A DNA stretch of 8,305 nucleotides from Actinomycetota bacterium (GTDB lineage: Bacteria; Actinomycetota; Thermoleophilia; Gaiellales; Gaiellaceae), in contig JAIBJP010000080.1 of assembly GCA_020029625.1 (NCBI GenBank), forward strand, positions 1 through 8,305, given 5' to 3'. Below, piece by piece: positions 1 through 6,004 of this stretch (positions are counted from its first letter, which is position 1; the number at the start of each line of letters is the position of its first letter). The translations under genes and the position numbers were made by a program. Under the pieces are notes generated by a model. It did no database searches. It saw only the letters and a program-made list of their open reading frames with translations, and was not told the DNA's origin.

Positions 1-947
1 CCCATGTCGTCGGCTCCGAAGGAGAGCGCGACCTGGCCCACCTTCATCCCCTGCGTCACCCAGCTCGACTGGATGTGGTCGACGTTGTCGAGGTAGATGC
101 GACTGACGGCCTGCGTGAGCAGGTAGTCGAACGACGTCGGGCGAACCTCCTCCGAGACGACGTCGCCGAGGCGGTTGCCGTCGCGCTGGAAGGTCCAGGA
201 GATGAAGGCGCGGAAACCGTGCAGCTCGTCTTGCAGGTCGCGGATCCGCCGCATGTGCTCGACCCGCTCGTCCAGAGTCTCGACGTGCCCGTACATCATC
301 GTCGCGGTCGTCGACATGCCCAGCCGCTGAGCCTCGCGCATGATCCCCAGCCACTCCGCTGACGTGGTCTTCTTCGGCGAGATGATCTTGCGAACGCGGT
401 CGACGAGGATCTCGGCGCCGCCGCCGGGAAGCGAGTCCAGGCCCGCGTCGCGGAGCCGGGTCAGAGCCTCCGGGATGGTCAGCTTCGAGCGGCGCGCGGC
501 GTGCTGAATCTCCGAAGGCGAGAGCGCGTGCAGGTGGATGGGATAGCGAGCCTTGATCGAGCCGAAGAGATCCTCGTAGTACTCGACGCCGAGGTCGGGG
601 TGATGACCGCCCTGCATGAGGAGCGCCGTGCCGCCGAGGGCGAGCGTCTCCTCGATCTTCTTGAAGATGATCGTCTTCGGAAGGAGATAGCCCTCGCGCG
701 TGTCGCCCGGGCGTCGGTAGAACGCGCAGAAGTCGCAGTCCGTATAGCAGACGTTTGTGTAGTTGACGTTGCGGTCGACGATGAACGTCACCCGCCGCTT
801 GTCGATCTTGCGGTTGCGCAGCTCGTCGGCCGCGCGACCGACCGCGACGAGTTCGCGGCTGCGGAGGAGGGCAAGAGCCTCCGCGTCGGTGATCCGCTCG
901 CCCTCGAGCGCCTTTTCGAGCACGTCCTTGCTGCCATTCATGCTCAC
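1..947 (-). CDS. mqnC: Cyclic dehypoxanthinyl futalosine synthase MqnC (3' end cut by window edge)
   Basis: Radical SAM enzyme of the futalosine menaquinone pathway; the family converts dehypoxanthine futalosine to its spiro-cyclic form in the cytosol. The visible 315 residues carry the CxxxCxxC cluster motif (NVCYTDCDFCAF, cysteines at about 67, 71 and 74), the family block QGGHHPDLGVEYYEDLF at about 112-128, and SLPGGGAEI near 172-180. The frame is still open at base 1 in a segment (FGADDMG) that lies near the C-terminus in relatives, so roughly 50 residues are probably missing. I chose GTG at 947 because a GAGGT sits 9 nt upstream and GTGA gives a 4-nt overlap with the mqnA stop; ATG at 941 is the alternative. 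It is paralogous to mqnE two genes upstream, but the HHPDLG block and missing MqnE-type N-terminus assign it to MqnC. Confidence 0.95.
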   Translation of the reverse strand, partial: MSMNGSKDVLEKALEGERITDAEALALLRSRELVAVGRAADELRNRKIDKRRVTFIVDRNVNYTNVCYTDCDFCAFYRRPGDTREGYLLPKTIIFKKIEETLALGGTALLMQGGHHPDLGVEYYEDLFGSIKARYPIHLHALSPSEIQHAARRSKLTIPEALTRLRDAGLDSLPGGGAEILVDRVRKIISPKKTTSAEWLGIMREAQRLGMSTTATMMYGHVETLDERVEHMRRIRDLQDELHGFRAFISWTFQRDGNRLGDVVSEEVRPTSFDYLLTQAVSRIYLDNVDHIQSSWVTQGMKVGQVALSFGADDM

Positions 948-1708
948 GCGCTCACCACCTCGGTGGAGAGGAAGCGCAGTTCCGGGAGCCGCTCCAGCTC
1001 GCCGGCTTCGACAGCCAGCTCGAAAAAGGACAAGAGCCCGGCGCGCTCCTTGGGGCCGAACCGGTAACGCAGCTTCTCGAAATACCTGGCGAGGAAGCCG
1101 GCCGGGTAGCCGTAGCGGGCGCTCGCCTCCCGCGCGAGCCGCTCGGGCTCGGCCCGGTTGGCGCGCAGGGCAATGAGGAAGGCGCCCTCCAGCTCCGCGA
1201 CGCCGTCGGGCGGCGGGTCGGGGCAGGCGAAGACGGCGTAGACCATCGGAAGGCCGGTGCGCTCGAGCCAGAGCCGGCCGAGATCGTAGTGCGGAGTCGG
1301 GTCCTCGAACATGCTCTTCAGCGCGGCGTCGCCGATCAGGAGCTTCGCGTCGGCCTCCTCCCCGAGCGGCACCTGCTCGGCCTCCGGGAGGAGCACGCGC
1401 ACGAGCACGGCCGACGTCGCGCTCTCAGCGGTCACCGCGACCGACCGCACGCTCGCGAGCGGAGCTCGAGACACGAGCTGGATGGAGTCGACTGCGCCCT
1501 CAGAAGAGACGCAAAGCCGCGGCAGGACGCGCAGGCGCTCGGAGTGGCGCCCGTACTCGATCGACGAGATGGGCGCGAGGTCGATCTCCCCGGCCAGCAC
1601 GCGCTCATTCAGCTCCGTCGGCACGCCGGCGACCTCCTCCACGTCGGCCTCCAGGCCGAAGAAGATCGGCGCCATGTTCACGTACGAGATCCGGCCTAAC
1701 CGGATCAT
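944..1708 (-). CDS. mqnA: Chorismate dehydratase MqnA
   Basis: First committed enzyme of the futalosine route: it removes water from chorismate to give 3-[(1-carboxyvinyl)oxy]benzoate. It has a periplasmic-binding-protein-like fold but no signal peptide here, so it is cytosolic. Recognisable blocks are the N-terminal RLGRISYVNMAP, DLAPISSIEYG (about 43-53), the TAESATSAVL stretch (about 93-102), AKLLIGDAAL (about 121-130) and YDLGRLWLERTGLPMVYAVF (about 141-160). At 254 residues it is close to family length. The start at 1708 is preferred over the in-frame ATG at 1714: AGGAG lies 6 nt before 1708 but abuts 1714, and ATGA at 1708 gives a 4-nt overlap with the mqnE stop. It sits between the two radical SAM genes, and translational coupling is likely on both sides. 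Confidence 0.93.
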   Translation of the reverse strand: MIRLGRISYVNMAPIFFGLEADVEEVAGVPTELNERVLAGEIDLAPISSIEYGRHSERLRVLPRLCVSSEGAVDSIQLVSRAPLASVRSVAVTAESATSAVLVRVLLPEAEQVPLGEEADAKLLIGDAALKSMFEDPTPHYDLGRLWLERTGLPMVYAVFACPDPPPDGVAELEGAFLIALRANRAEPERLAREASARYGYPAGFLARYFEKLRYRFGPKERAGLLSFFELAVEAGELERLPELRFLSTEVVSA

Positions 1709-2811
1709 TCCCATCTCCTGAGTTCGTTGTAGAGCGTGTCCCGCTGTACGGGAACGCGTCCGGCCGCCTGGATCACACGGACGAGCTCCTCGATCTTCTG
1801 CTCGGTCTCCGTCTCCGCGCCGGCAGCGTGGAAGATCTCCTCACGAACGACCGTCCCCTGAACGTCGTCGGCGCCGAAGTGAAGCGCGACCTGGGCAAGC
1901 GGGAGGCCCATCATGATCCAGTAGGCCTTCACGTGCGGGACGTTGTCGAGGAGCAGGCGCGAGACCGCGATCAGCTTGAGGTCGTCGGAGCCGGGCGTGA
2001 ACGTCCAGCCACGGCGCTCGAAGACCGTGTTCTCGGGATGGAAGGCGAGCGGGATGAAGGCGAGGAAGCCTCCGGTCTCATCCTGGAGGTCGCGCAGGCG
2101 CAGGAGGTGGTCGACCCGCTCCTCGTAAGTCTCGACGTGCCCGTAGAGCATCGTGCAGTGGGTCGGAATGCCGAGGCCGTGCGCGGTGCGGTGCGTGTCG
2201 ATCCAGACGTCGGGGTGCTCCTTCCCCGGTGCGACGAGGCGGCGAACGCGGTCGGCGAAGACCTCTGCGCCGCCGCCCGGAAGCGACCCGAGGCCGGCGT
2301 CCCGAAGCTCGCGCAAGACCTCCTCGTGGGTCAAGCCGGAGAGCTTCGTCATGTGGTGGATCTCGCTCGCCGTGAAGCATTTGAGATGCACCTCCGGCAT
2401 CGCCTCGTTCAGCTTCCGGATGATGTCGACGTAGTAGTCGAAGTCGACGTGCGGGCTCTCGCCGCCGACCATGTGGATCTCGGTGAAGCCGGTCAGCTCA
2501 CGCTGGCGGAGCGCGTCCTCGACCAGCTCGGCGCCCGTATAGGTGTAGGCGCCCTCCTGCTTCTGCGTGACCGCGAACGCGCAAAACTTGCACTTCACGC
2601 GGCAAACGTTCGTCTGATTCAAGTAGAGGTTCTGGACGAAATAGACTTCGTCTGCTCCTCCGCGGCGCCTACGCGCCGCGTCGGCGAGCTCTCCCAGCTG
2701 CAAGACGTCATCCGACTCCATCAGCGTGAGCCCGTCCTCGAAGTCGAGGCGCTCGTTCGCCCCGATCTTCTCGCGGATCAGTCCCAAGCCGGAGAGCTCG
2801 GCGACGGCCAT
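1705..2811 (-). CDS. mqnE: Aminodeoxyfutalosine synthase MqnE
   Basis: Radical SAM enzyme that adds the 5'-deoxyadenosyl radical to the MqnA product to form 6-amino-6-deoxyfutalosine. The protein has 368 residues, full length for the family. The cluster motif is NVCRVKCKFCAF, with C70, C74 and C77. Other marks are YTYTGAELVEDAL, EIHMVGGESPHVDFDYYVDII (GG-E block near 115), the SLPGGGAEVFADRVR segment and the C-terminal ALHFGADDVQGTVVREEI block. The ATG at 2811 follows the prenyl synthase stop by 5 nt; an AGGGAG lies about 11 nt upstream. The use of MqnE suggests the aminodeoxyfutalosine branch, which would need a deaminase or nucleosidase step encoded elsewhere. The sequence between the cysteines and the SLPGGGAE block is clearly paralogous to MqnC. 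Confidence 0.96.
   Translation of the reverse strand: MAVAELSGLGLIREKIGANERLDFEDGLTLMESDDVLQLGELADAARRRRGGADEVYFVQNLYLNQTNVCRVKCKFCAFAVTQKQEGAYTYTGAELVEDALRQRELTGFTEIHMVGGESPHVDFDYYVDIIRKLNEAMPEVHLKCFTASEIHHMTKLSGLTHEEVLRELRDAGLGSLPGGGAEVFADRVRRLVAPGKEHPDVWIDTHRTAHGLGIPTHCTMLYGHVETYEERVDHLLRLRDLQDETGGFLAFIPLAFHPENTVFERRGWTFTPGSDDLKLIAVSRLLLDNVPHVKAYWIMMGLPLAQVALHFGADDVQGTVVREEIFHAAGAETETEQKIEELVRVIQAAGRVPVQRDTLYNELRRWE
1715..1719 (-). promoter_or_regulatory. Ribosome binding site deciding the mqnA start
   Basis: AGGAG on the minus strand. It is 6 nt from the ATG at 1708 but directly abuts the ATG at 1714, so it favours the shorter reading of mqnA, which also has an ATGA overlap with mqnE. 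Confidence 0.7.
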
Positions 2812-2816
2812 GCTTA

Positions 2817-3743
2817 CTAGTTCTCCCTGTTCACGACGGCGTGGGTCAGAGCCTCGAGCGAGGCGCGGTCCGGCTCGCCGTCGAGGGCGGCGCGGGCGCG
2901 GGCTGCGTAGTCCTCCGCCAGTGCGCGGGCGGTCTCGAGCGCTCCGGTCGCCGCGACCCGCTCGAGCGCATCCGCGACCTGGTCGCCCGCGAGCGCGCGG
3001 CGCACCTCCGAGTCCTGGCGGGCGGCGAGGATCAGCGGCAGGGTGGGAGTCCCGTCGCGGAGATCGACGCCCGGCGCTTTCCCGGTGGTGTCGAAGTCAC
3101 CGGTGCAGTCGAGGATGTCGTCGGCGATCTGGAAGGCGACGCCGAGAGCGAGGCCGAACGGGCCGAGACTCCGCCCGTTGCCGCCGAGTAGGCACGCCGC
3201 CTCGAAGAGCTTTCCCGTCTTGAGCGAGCAGCGGGCGAGATAGTCGTCGACGGACGTGTCCGGCCGGAAAGCCTGGCGCCGCTGGAGAGCTTCGCCCCGG
3301 GCGAGCGCGAGAGCCGCGTTGGCAAGCACGGCCACGGCGCCGTGATCCTGGGTGCGAGCGAGCTGCGCGAACGCCCGCGCGAAGAGGTAGTCGCCCGCGG
3401 CCTTCGCGGCGCTCTCGCCGTGCTCGGCCCAGACGGTCGGACGCCCGCGCCGGAGGTCGGCGCCGTCGAGCAGGTCGTCGTGCACCAGGGTGGCCATGTG
3501 CACGAGTTCCACGGCTGTGCCGCCGGCCACGGATCGCTCGCTGTCGCGTTCCGTGGGCGGCGTGGAGAGAAAGACGAGGAGGGGCCGCAGACGCTTGCCG
3601 CCCGCGGCCAGCGTGTCGGCTCCGATGTCGCCCAGGCGCCCCGGATAGGCGGCGACGGTCTCCTCCAGCCGCTCCTCGAGGAGCTCGAGGTAACGCTCGA
3701 GGCCCGGAGCCTCGCGGACCGCCGCCAGGGCGCTCACCGACAC
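2817..3743 (-). CDS. Long-chain trans-polyprenyl diphosphate synthase
   Basis: Isoprenoid chain elongase that condenses isopentenyl diphosphate onto an allylic primer; here it should make the menaquinone side chain. The protein has 308 residues. GGKRLRP is at about 48-54. The first aspartate-rich motif is DDLLD (89-93) in ELVHMATLVHDDLLD, KTGKLFEAAC is near 175-184, and the second aspartate motif is DDILD (208-212), followed by GKAPGVDLRDGTPTLP. The residue five places before the first aspartate is alanine, which in this family goes with long products. The GTG start at 3743 shares one base with the menG stop (TAGTG) and has GGGAGG 8 nt upstream; an in-frame GTG at 3737 is possible. The exact chain length cannot be read from the sequence. 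Position between menG and mqnE supports a heptaprenyl- to nonaprenyl-type role rather than GGPP synthase. Confidence 0.92.
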   Translation of the reverse strand: MSVSALAAVREAPGLERYLELLEERLEETVAAYPGRLGDIGADTLAAGGKRLRPLLVFLSTPPTERDSERSVAGGTAVELVHMATLVHDDLLDGADLRRGRPTVWAEHGESAAKAAGDYLFARAFAQLARTQDHGAVAVLANAALALARGEALQRRQAFRPDTSVDDYLARCSLKTGKLFEAACLLGGNGRSLGPFGLALGVAFQIADDILDCTGDFDTTGKAPGVDLRDGTPTLPLILAARQDSEVRRALAGDQVADALERVAATGALETARALAEDYAARARAALDGEPDRASLEALTHAVVNREN

Positions 3744-4381
3744 TAGGACCGCCTCCCCACGTGGAGGGCCACGATACCCCCGCCAAGAAGCCGCCAGCCG
3801 ACCTCCTCGAAGCCGGCGCGGCGCATGGCGTCGGCCAGGTCCTCCGGGCCGGGGAAGCGCCGCACGCTGGCAGGGAGATAGGAATAGGCACCGCCGCCCG
3901 GGAGCACCTTGCCGGCGAGCGGGACGAGCCCGTCGAACCAGAGGCGGAAGAACGGCCGCAGGACGCCGCGCGGGCGCGTGATCTCGAGGCAACCCAGCCT
4001 TCCTCCGGGAACGAGGACACGGGCAAGCTCGCGCAACCCTTCCTCCAGGTCGGCGAGGTTTCTGATCCCGAAGCCGACGGTGACGGCCTCGAAGGTCGCG
4101 TCCTCAAAGGGAAGCGACGTGGCATCGCCGCGAACCCAATCGACAGCGGCTGACTTGCGGCGAGCGCGGACGAGCATCTGCTCGGAGAAATCGACGCCGA
4201 TGACCCGGCCGCCGGCTGCCCGATCGGCCAGGGCAAGGTCGCCGGTGCCACAGCAGACGTCGAGGACCTTGTCGCCGGGTCGAACGGCCGCTTGTGCCGT
4301 CAGTCGCCGCCATTTCCGGTCGAGCCCCAGGGTCATCGCACGATTCATCGCGTCGTAGACCGGGGCGATCCGGTCGAACAT
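3743..4381 (-). CDS. menG: Demethylmenaquinone C-methyltransferase MenG/UbiE
   Basis: SAM-dependent methyltransferase that performs the last step, C-methylation of demethylmenaquinone. From ATG 4381 the protein has 212 residues and opens MFDRIAPVYDAMNRAMTLG, the usual N-terminal UbiE segment. The SAM motif I is VLDVCCGTGDLAL (39-51), followed by VIGVDFSEQML (60-70), GDATSLPFEDATFEAV (85-100) and VTVGFGIRNL. The C-terminal family mark is YSYLPASVRRFPGPEDLADAMRRAGF (166-191) and GGIVALHVG. GAGG lies 8 nt before this ATG. The frame stays open upstream, and a TTG at 4459 would give 238 residues with TGTLAPDEVRT before the first Met. I prefer 4381 because the upstream part lies in the foldback and the TTG lacks a ribosome site, but the N-terminus is uncertain. 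Confidence 0.92.
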   Translation of the reverse strand: MFDRIAPVYDAMNRAMTLGLDRKWRRLTAQAAVRPGDKVLDVCCGTGDLALADRAAGGRVIGVDFSEQMLVRARRKSAAVDWVRGDATSLPFEDATFEAVTVGFGIRNLADLEEGLRELARVLVPGGRLGCLEITRPRGVLRPFFRLWFDGLVPLAGKVLPGGGAYSYLPASVRRFPGPEDLADAMRRAGFEEVGWRLLGGGIVALHVGRRS

Positions 4382-4404
4382 GGTGCGAACCTCATCCGGG
4401 GCAA

Positions 4405-4602
4405 GCGTGCCGGTGGGGTGCTTCGGCCGGTCACGTTGCCGCGTCTCCGGCGAGTGCAAAGCAAGCCAGGGAAGGACGCAGGGAGCCCGCGTGCTTGATA
4501 GCACGTGGGCGACTGAGGACACAGCCTGGCGCAGCCTTTGCGCCGCTGGCGACCTGGATGACGTGGCCGGTCGAGGCACTATTCCTGACCCCACCTTCGC
4601 GT
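4405..4602 (+). ncRNA. Candidate structured RNA: long rod-shaped foldback between ubiX and menG
   Basis: Nested complementary arms fill the only real gap in the gene array. Outer to inner pairing: 4405-4409 with 4598-4602; 4412-4419 with 4588-4595 (perfect; alternatively 4417-4419 pairs with 4578-4580); 4420-4436 with 4561-4577 (17 consecutive pairs); 4443-4445 with 4551-4553; 4447-4452 with 4544-4549; 4454-4461 with 4536-4543; 4465-4470 with 4525-4530; and 4485-4494 with 4501-4510, closed by a 6-nt loop, TTGATA. A symmetric 14/14-nt purine-rich internal loop lies at 4471-4484 and 4511-4524. All eight or nine non-Watson-Crick pairs inside the stems are G-T on the plus strand, hence G-U in a plus-strand RNA, and would be A-C mismatches in the operon mRNA. 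I do not recognise a known family: 6S-like overall shape, but no diagnostic sequence. No clear promoter or U-tract was seen. The outer arm overlaps the last codons of ubiX. Confidence 0.5.
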
Positions 4603-5166
4603 GAGCCTGTTCTCGATCCCCAGCTGGTCGAGGCATCTCCCCACGATGAATTCGATCAGATCGTCGATGGTCTGCGGCGAGTTGTAGAAGCCGGGCGCCG
4701 CGAAGAGGACGGTCGCCCCGGCACGCCGCAGGCGAAGGAGGTTCTCGAGGTGGATGGTCGAGAGCGGCGTCTCGCGCGGCACGAGGATCAGCTTCCGCTC
4801 CTCCTTGAGAGCCACGGAGGCGGCGCGGTGGACGAGGTTCGCCATCGCGCCGGCTGCGATCGTCCCGGCCGTGGCCATCGAGCAAGGGCAGACGACGTAG
4901 CCGTCCACCTTGGCCGAGCCGCTGGCATAGGGCGACTTGAAGTCCTTGGCGTCGTAGACGGTGACGCCCGCCAGCCCGTCGGTCAGTCGAGCCGAAACCT
5001 GGTCGCGCGGCATGGCCGGATCGCCATGGAGCTCGGTCGCGAGCACCTCGAAGCCGGAGTCGGAAATGGTCACGCCCACTTGCGCGCCTGACTCCGAGAG
5101 GGCGGAGAGGAGCCGCGCCGCATACGGCGCTCCCGAGGCGCCGGTGATGCCGAGAAAGACGTTCAT
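4579..5166 (-). CDS. ubiX: Flavin prenyltransferase UbiX
   Basis: Makes prenylated FMN from FMN and dimethylallyl phosphate (or diphosphate), the cofactor of UbiD-type decarboxylases. The 195-residue length fits the family. The phosphate/flavin loop GITGASGAPYA is at 6-16, SDSGFEVL at about 35-42, CPCSMATAGTIAAGAMANL at 93-111, and RAASVALKEERKLILVPRETPL at 114-135. The last of these holds the conserved R, K and E-rich active-site stretch and the RETPL motif. The ATG at 5166 gives the canonical short N-terminus, MNVFLGITGASG. No Shine-Dalgarno sequence is visible in the 16-nt gap after qcrC. In this setting the likely client is the decarboxylase that acts on 1,4-dihydroxy-6-naphthoate or its prenylated form (UbiD/MqnL-like), which is not in the window; that pairing is inference. 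Confidence 0.94.
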   Translation of the reverse strand: MNVFLGITGASGAPYAARLLSALSESGAQVGVTISDSGFEVLATELHGDPAMPRDQVSARLTDGLAGVTVYDAKDFKSPYASGSAKVDGYVVCPCSMATAGTIAAGAMANLVHRAASVALKEERKLILVPRETPLSTIHLENLLRLRRAGATVLFAAPGFYNSPQTIDDLIEFIVGRCLDQLGIENRLTRRWGQE

Positions 5167-5182
5167 GGCCCGCGGCGCGGCG

Positions 5183-6001
5183 CTAGCCGCCGCCCTTGGG
5201 GCCCTTCGACTCTTCCAGGAACGTGGCCAGCTGCTGGTACTGCTCGTTCGTGAAGTTCTCGAACGGCGGCATCGGCGAGCCCGGCGTAACGCAGCTCGGA
5301 CACTTCAGGTGGTCGATCTGGAACTGGATGCCGCGGTTCTTGGCTCCCTCCGCGGTCAGATCGGGAGCCCCGAGGTTGGGCGTGCCTTCTCCGAGGTAGG
5401 TGTGGCAGCCGAGACAACCGGCCTGCGCGAAGATCCGGGCGCCCGCCTCGCCCTCGGCGGAGAGGCCCTGGGTCTGCACCCACTCGGGCACCTTCGCGAG
5501 GCTCTCCGCGGGCAGCGACTCCTTCGCGGTCGCGCCCTTGTAGGTGAGGATGCCCATCGACGCAACGACCAGCAGGGCGGCCACGACGGCCACCGGGCGC
5601 CGCGCGATCCGCCGCTCCCGCCGGCGGTCGTAGAACGGTACGAGGATGAGGAGGATGAGCGCGATCGTCGGGATCCCGACGGTGCCGAGGATGACCGACT
5701 CGGGCCACTTGAAGATCCGCAGCAGGTAGAAGAGGAAGTAGAAGTACCAGTCGGGGCGCGGCACGAACGACGTGGTGCCGGGGTCGGCCTCCTCCGTGTA
5801 GCGCGGCCCGAGGACCCCCGAGTCGCCGGCCTCCGGTCCCGACGTGAAGTACCAGAGACACGCGAGCCCCGTGATCACGGAGACGACGACGAAGCTCATG
5901 ACCGTGTCGTCGAACATCGCGTGGGGGTAGAAGGGCTTCCCGCGCTTGGCGACCCTCTTCTTGTAGAGCTCGAACTGGCGCTTCTGTTCTTCGCTGCTCA
6001 T
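5183..6001 (-). CDS. qcrC: Menaquinol:cytochrome c reductase, subunit IV-cytochrome c fusion (QcrC)
   Basis: C-terminal half of cytochrome b (subunit IV) fused to a cytochrome c domain, as in Bacillus QcrC. The protein has 272 residues. Three membrane helices are at about 33-53, 103-124 and 136-154. The Qo-site motif is PDWY (83-86) in PRPDWYFYFLFYLLRIFK. The c domain (about 184-268) has heme motif CLGCH (196-200) and a likely distal methionine in GSPMPPF (M244). An extra pair, CPSC (C234, C237), precedes that methionine and is not a heme site because no His follows. The ATG at 6001 lies 3 nt after the qcrB stop; GAGG is about 8 nt upstream. There is no cleavable signal peptide; the first helix would place the c domain outside the membrane. 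It works with QcrA and QcrB to pass electrons from menaquinol to a soluble or bound cytochrome c or directly to an oxidase. Confidence 0.95.
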   Translation of the reverse strand: MSSEEQKRQFELYKKRVAKRGKPFYPHAMFDDTVMSFVVVSVITGLACLWYFTSGPEAGDSGVLGPRYTEEADPGTTSFVPRPDWYFYFLFYLLRIFKWPESVILGTVGIPTIALILLILVPFYDRRRERRIARRPVAVVAALLVVASMGILTYKGATAKESLPAESLAKVPEWVQTQGLSAEGEAGARIFAQAGCLGCHTYLGEGTPNLGAPDLTAEGAKNRGIQFQIDHLKCPSCVTPGSPMPPFENFTNEQYQQLATFLEESKGPKGGG

Positions 6002-6004
6002 CGC

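Noticed and set aside
3097..4251. Long minus-strand frame overlapping menG and the prenyl synthase
   Set aside because: It is an out-of-frame shadow rich in Arg, Pro, Ser and Ala, whereas the competing frames show full enzyme families.
4485..4510. Terminal 10-bp stem as a simple rho-independent terminator after ubiX
   Set aside because: There is no U-tract on either strand and the stem is nested in a much larger foldback.
4456..4530. Resemblance of the foldback core to a cyclic di-GMP (GEMM) or cobalamin riboswitch
   Set aside because: Only short scraps such as GGACGCA match; the conserved order of elements and pseudoknot partners are missing, and no plus-strand gene follows closely.
4405..4602. 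Foldback as the 4.5S signal recognition particle RNA or RNase P RNA
   Set aside because: The terminal loop is TTGATA rather than GGAA with the conserved flanking loop, and the RNase P core sequences are absent.
4382..4885. menG reading frame extended upstream into ubiX
   Set aside because: The frame is open but the extra translation is Arg/Pro/Ser-rich, lies antiphase to ubiX and matches no UbiE N-terminus.
5289..5300. CPSC in QcrC as a second heme c site
   Set aside because: No histidine follows the second cysteine.
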